A DNA stretch of 7,774 nucleotides from VRUE01 sp036376775. GTDB taxonomy: Bacteria > Actinomycetota > Thermoleophilia > Solirubrobacterales > 70-9. Below the pieces are notes generated by a model that did no database searches, was not told the DNA's origin, and worked only from the letters and a program-made list of their open reading frames with translations. This document shows, one piece after another, positions 5,928 to 7,774 of the stretch. Every line of letters starts with the position of its first letter. Position 1 is the stretch's first letter. The stretch lies in NCBI GenBank assembly GCA_036376775.1, contig DASUZP010000138.1, positions 1 through 7,774 of the forward strand, read 5' to 3'. Both the position numbers and the translations under genes were made by a program.

Positions 5928-7580
5928 ATGCGCACGATCGAGCGCAGGATCGGTCTCCTCTTTGCCGGCTTCCTGCTCTGCTTCCTGATCATCGCCGGGC
6001 GCGCCTTCTGGCTGCAGGGGGTGCAGGGCGCCAAGCTTGCCTCCGAGGCGGCCTACCAGCAGACCGACGTCGTCACCGTCCCCGGCCTGCGCGGCAGCGT
6101 CCTCGACCGCTTCGGCAACCCGCTGGCTGTCTCCGAAGACGCAAAGACGATCTACGCGACGCCCTACCAGGTGAAACAGCCGCGCCAGACGGCCGCCAAG
6201 CTGGCCCCGATTCTCGACTTGGAAGAGAGCGAAGTGCTGAAGAGTCTGACCGAAGACTCGGGCTTTGCCTACGTGGCGCGCAAGGTCGATCTGCCGAGCG
6301 CGGCCCGGGTCGACCGGCTGGAACTTCCCGGGATCGGCGAGCTTCCGGACAGCAGGCGGACCTACCCGCAGGGCGACCTGGCAGCACAGACGATCGGCGC
6401 CGTGGGGGACGAAGGTCAGGGCCTGACCGGGCTTGAGATGGGCGAGGAATCGATCCTGCACGGCACCGACGGCGAACGGCGGATCGTCAACGACGCGCTG
6501 GGCGAACCGATCCGGCTGGAAACGGTGAAGGAAGCCAGCGACGGCGAAGACCTGCGACTGACCCTCGACCCGGCGATCCAGAAGGAGACCGAGCAGGTGC
6601 TGGGCGAAGTCGGCGAAACCTACGCGCCGAAGGGCGCCACGGCGATCGTGATGAACCCGCGCAACTCGCAGCTCTTGGCGATCGCCAACTGGCCGCCGGT
6701 CGACCCGACCGATCTGGAAAACGTAGACCCCGAAGATCTGATCAACCGTGCCACCGGCTTCACCTACGAGCCCGGCTCGACCTTCAAGGCGTTCACCGTC
6801 TCCTCTGCCTTGGAAGAAGGCTTGGTGACGCCGGAAACCGCCTTCACGCTGCCACCGCAGCTTCACGTTGCCGACCGGATCATCGAAGACGCCGAGCCGC
6901 GCCCGACGGTGACCCTGAGTGTCGCCGAAATCCTTTCGCACTCCTCCAATGTCGGCGCGGCGACGATCGGCTTGGAGGTCGGTGCCGAAAAATTCTCCCG
7001 CTGGATCGGCCGCTTCGGCTTCGGCCGCCCGACCGGGGTGCAGTTCCCGGCCGAGGAACAGGGGCTCGTGCCGGCCCTGGACGAATACTCGGGCTCGACC
7101 ATGGGCAACCTGCCGATCGGGCAGGGGCTCGGGGTTACGCCGATGCAGATGATCGCCGGCTACGCCGCCATCGCCAACGGCGGCATTCTGCGGCAGCCGC
7201 AGCTGATCGAGCGGATCGGCGACGAAACCGTGACCGAGCCGCGCGGGCACAGGGTGATCTCTCCTCTCGTTGCCGAAGAGGTGCGGACGATGCTCGAGGG
7301 CGTGCTCGCTCCGGGCGGCACCGCATCCGAGGTCAGCGTTCCCGGCTACACGCTGGCCGGCAAGACCGGTACCGCGCAGGTGGCCGAAAACGGGACCTAC
7401 TCGGAGACCAAATACATCGCTTCCTTCATCGGCTTCGCCCCGGCGCAGGATCCGCGCCTGCTGGTCGCGGTGGTCGTCGATCAGCCGCAGGGGGAAATCT
7501 ACGGTGGGTCGGTGGCGGCGCCGGCGTTCGGCAAGATCGCGGCGTTCGCTCTTCCATATCTCGGGGTTCCGCAGGAATAG
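5928..7580 (+). CDS. ftsI: FtsI/PBP3-type septal peptidoglycan transpeptidase (class B penicillin-binding protein)
   Basis: This 550-residue enzyme cross-links peptidoglycan stem peptides at the division septum, working with the SEDS polymerase FtsW and the FtsL group. It is anchored by one N-terminal helix (about 8-27), with the rest outside the membrane. The dimerisation/pedestal region starts at VPGLRGSVLDRFGNPLAVS (51-69), a family hallmark. The transpeptidase domain has all three active-site motifs: S-x-x-K as GSTFK (283-287; nucleophile S284, K287), S-x-N as SSN (339-341) and KTGT (479-482). There is no PASTA domain at the C-terminus. The ATG at 5928 was chosen over the longer open frame because MRTIERRIGLLFAGF gives a proper short cytoplasmic start and lies 7 nt after the ftsL stop. 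It uses GAA for glutamate more often than GAG, unlike the other genes here. It is followed by a hairpin instead of same-strand murE. Confidence 0.96.
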   Translation: MRTIERRIGLLFAGFLLCFLIIAGRAFWLQGVQGAKLASEAAYQQTDVVTVPGLRGSVLDRFGNPLAVSEDAKTIYATPYQVKQPRQTAAKLAPILDLEESEVLKSLTEDSGFAYVARKVDLPSAARVDRLELPGIGELPDSRRTYPQGDLAAQTIGAVGDEGQGLTGLEMGEESILHGTDGERRIVNDALGEPIRLETVKEASDGEDLRLTLDPAIQKETEQVLGEVGETYAPKGATAIVMNPRNSQLLAIANWPPVDPTDLENVDPEDLINRATGFTYEPGSTFKAFTVSSALEEGLVTPETAFTLPPQLHVADRIIEDAEPRPTVTLSVAEILSHSSNVGAATIGLEVGAEKFSRWIGRFGFGRPTGVQFPAEEQGLVPALDEYSGSTMGNLPIGQGLGVTPMQMIAGYAAIANGGILRQPQLIERIGDETVTEPRGHRVISPLVAEEVRTMLEGVLAPGGTASEVSVPGYTLAGKTGTAQVAENGTYSETKYIASFIGFAPAQDPRLLVAVVVDQPQGEIYGGSVAAPAFGKIAAFALPYLGVPQE

Positions 7581-7581
7581 A

Positions 7582-7623
7582 GAGGGCCGGGGATCGGGTG
7601 GCCCTCCTGCTTGCTGGGTTTTT
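7582..7623 (+). terminator. Hairpin plus T-run after ftsI, candidate terminator
   Basis: GAGGGCC (7582-7588) pairs with GGCCCTC (7600-7606) across an 11-nt loop, starting 2 nt after the ftsI stop. TTTTT follows at 7619-7623, but 12 nt beyond the stem, which is far for a textbook intrinsic terminator. A terminator here is unexpected because ftsI normally reads into murE; the nearby strand switch may explain it. Confidence 0.4.
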
Positions 7624-7631
7624 CGCCAGTA

Positions 7632-7733
7632 GACATTGCGGCTGTCATAAGCCAGGTCCTTCACCACCACGGCGTCGTCCCCCACCACTCGCGCCCCAGG
7701 CAGCTCCGCCACCAGCTCGGCCAAAGTCATCAT
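7632..7733 (-). pseudogene. murE: Truncated N-terminus of MurE (UDP-MurNAc-tripeptide ligase), inverted relative to ftsI
   Basis: Read on the minus strand from ATG-ATG at 7733, the first 34 codons give MTLAELVAELPGARVVGD, then a short valine-rich stretch and LAYDSRNV. This is the N-terminal substrate-binding domain of MurE, which adds the third stem-peptide residue to UDP-MurNAc-L-Ala-D-Glu. The usual continuation (a P-G-D/A-L-F-F-C-V type segment after YDSR) is absent. From about 7631 the frame reads YWRKTQQAGG and runs on as meaningless sequence antisense to ftsI. So only about 7% of a normal MurE (near 480 residues) is here. No clear ribosome binding site precedes the ATG. murE is the expected next gene after ftsI but should be on the plus strand. 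It may be a relic of inversion/duplication, or the window may cross an assembly join. Confidence 0.7.
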
Positions 7734-7744
7734 CAGCTGCCCGA

Positions 7745-7772
7745 TTCTAAGAAGGCCACCGGGTGCCCCTCT
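7745..7772 (-). repeat. Imperfect hairpin upstream of the murE fragment, resembling the hairpin after ftsI
   Basis: Read on the minus strand from 7772, AGAGGG is followed after a few bases by GGTGGCC and TTCTT, and the two sides can fold back on each other with one internal mismatch. The hairpin after ftsI on the plus strand has the same order: AGAGGG (7581-7586), GGTGGCC (7597-7603), then CTCCT. Neither copy is a clean duplicate. No gene was recognised in 7734-7774, although one minus-strand frame is open from the window edge to a TGA overlapping the murE-like ATG. Confidence 0.3.
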
Positions 7773-7774
7773 GA

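Noticed and set aside
5859..7631. Continuation of the MurE-like minus-strand frame for about 590 more codons antisense to ftsI
   Set aside because: Only the first 34 codons look like a protein family; the rest is the mirror of ftsI, which has all its catalytic motifs on the plus strand. A gene caller may report a false 624-residue fusion here.
1..7774. Search for tRNA or rRNA genes, CRISPR repeats, insertion sequences, toxin-antitoxin pairs and phage genes
   Set aside because: No such pattern was seen by reading both strands; apart from the noted spacers the window is filled by recognisable genes.

Overview
This high-GC window is most likely chromosomal DNA of an actinomycetote. A Thermoleophilia/Solirubrobacterales-like lineage would fit, but that placement is inference from general protein character and is not proven here. 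It holds two standard gene blocks, one unrecognised membrane-protein gene and an abnormal right edge.

Left block (1-2718, + strand): the end of a Tad/Flp pilus-type secretion operon. It has the C-terminus of a probable CpaB/RcpC-like protein, the TadA/CpaF ATPase, and the paired inner-membrane platform proteins TadB and TadC. Junctions are very tight: a 5-nt gap, an ATGA overlap and a GTGA overlap. No prepilin, prepilin peptidase or TadE-type gene is present, so those lie elsewhere. A perfect 11-bp hairpin separates tadC from a convergent minus-strand gene for a two-helix membrane protein with a soluble C-terminal domain (2800-3654).

Centre (3655-3904): a 250-bp divergent intergenic region dense in signals. 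It has a 31-bp near-palindrome, a smaller palindrome, and a sigma70-like promoter overlaid by GTGG repeats at exact 10-bp spacing, the pattern known for MraZ operators. Downstream is a strong leader hairpin followed by a T-run, just upstream of the mraZ ribosome binding site.

Right block (3905-7580, + strand): the start of the division and cell wall (dcw) cluster, mraZ - rsmH - ftsL-like - ftsI. These encode the MraZ regulator, the 16S rRNA C1402 N4-methyltransferase, a small bitopic divisome protein and the septal transpeptidase (class B PBP).

Right edge (7581-7774): murE would normally follow ftsI in the same direction. Instead, a hairpin plus T-run follows ftsI, and then 34 codons of a MurE N-terminus appear on the opposite strand and break off abruptly near 7632. 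This is either a real inversion/duplication junction or a chimeric join. Apart from that junction and the mraZ leader, the gene content is ordinary; I did not find a convincing new multi-gene system.
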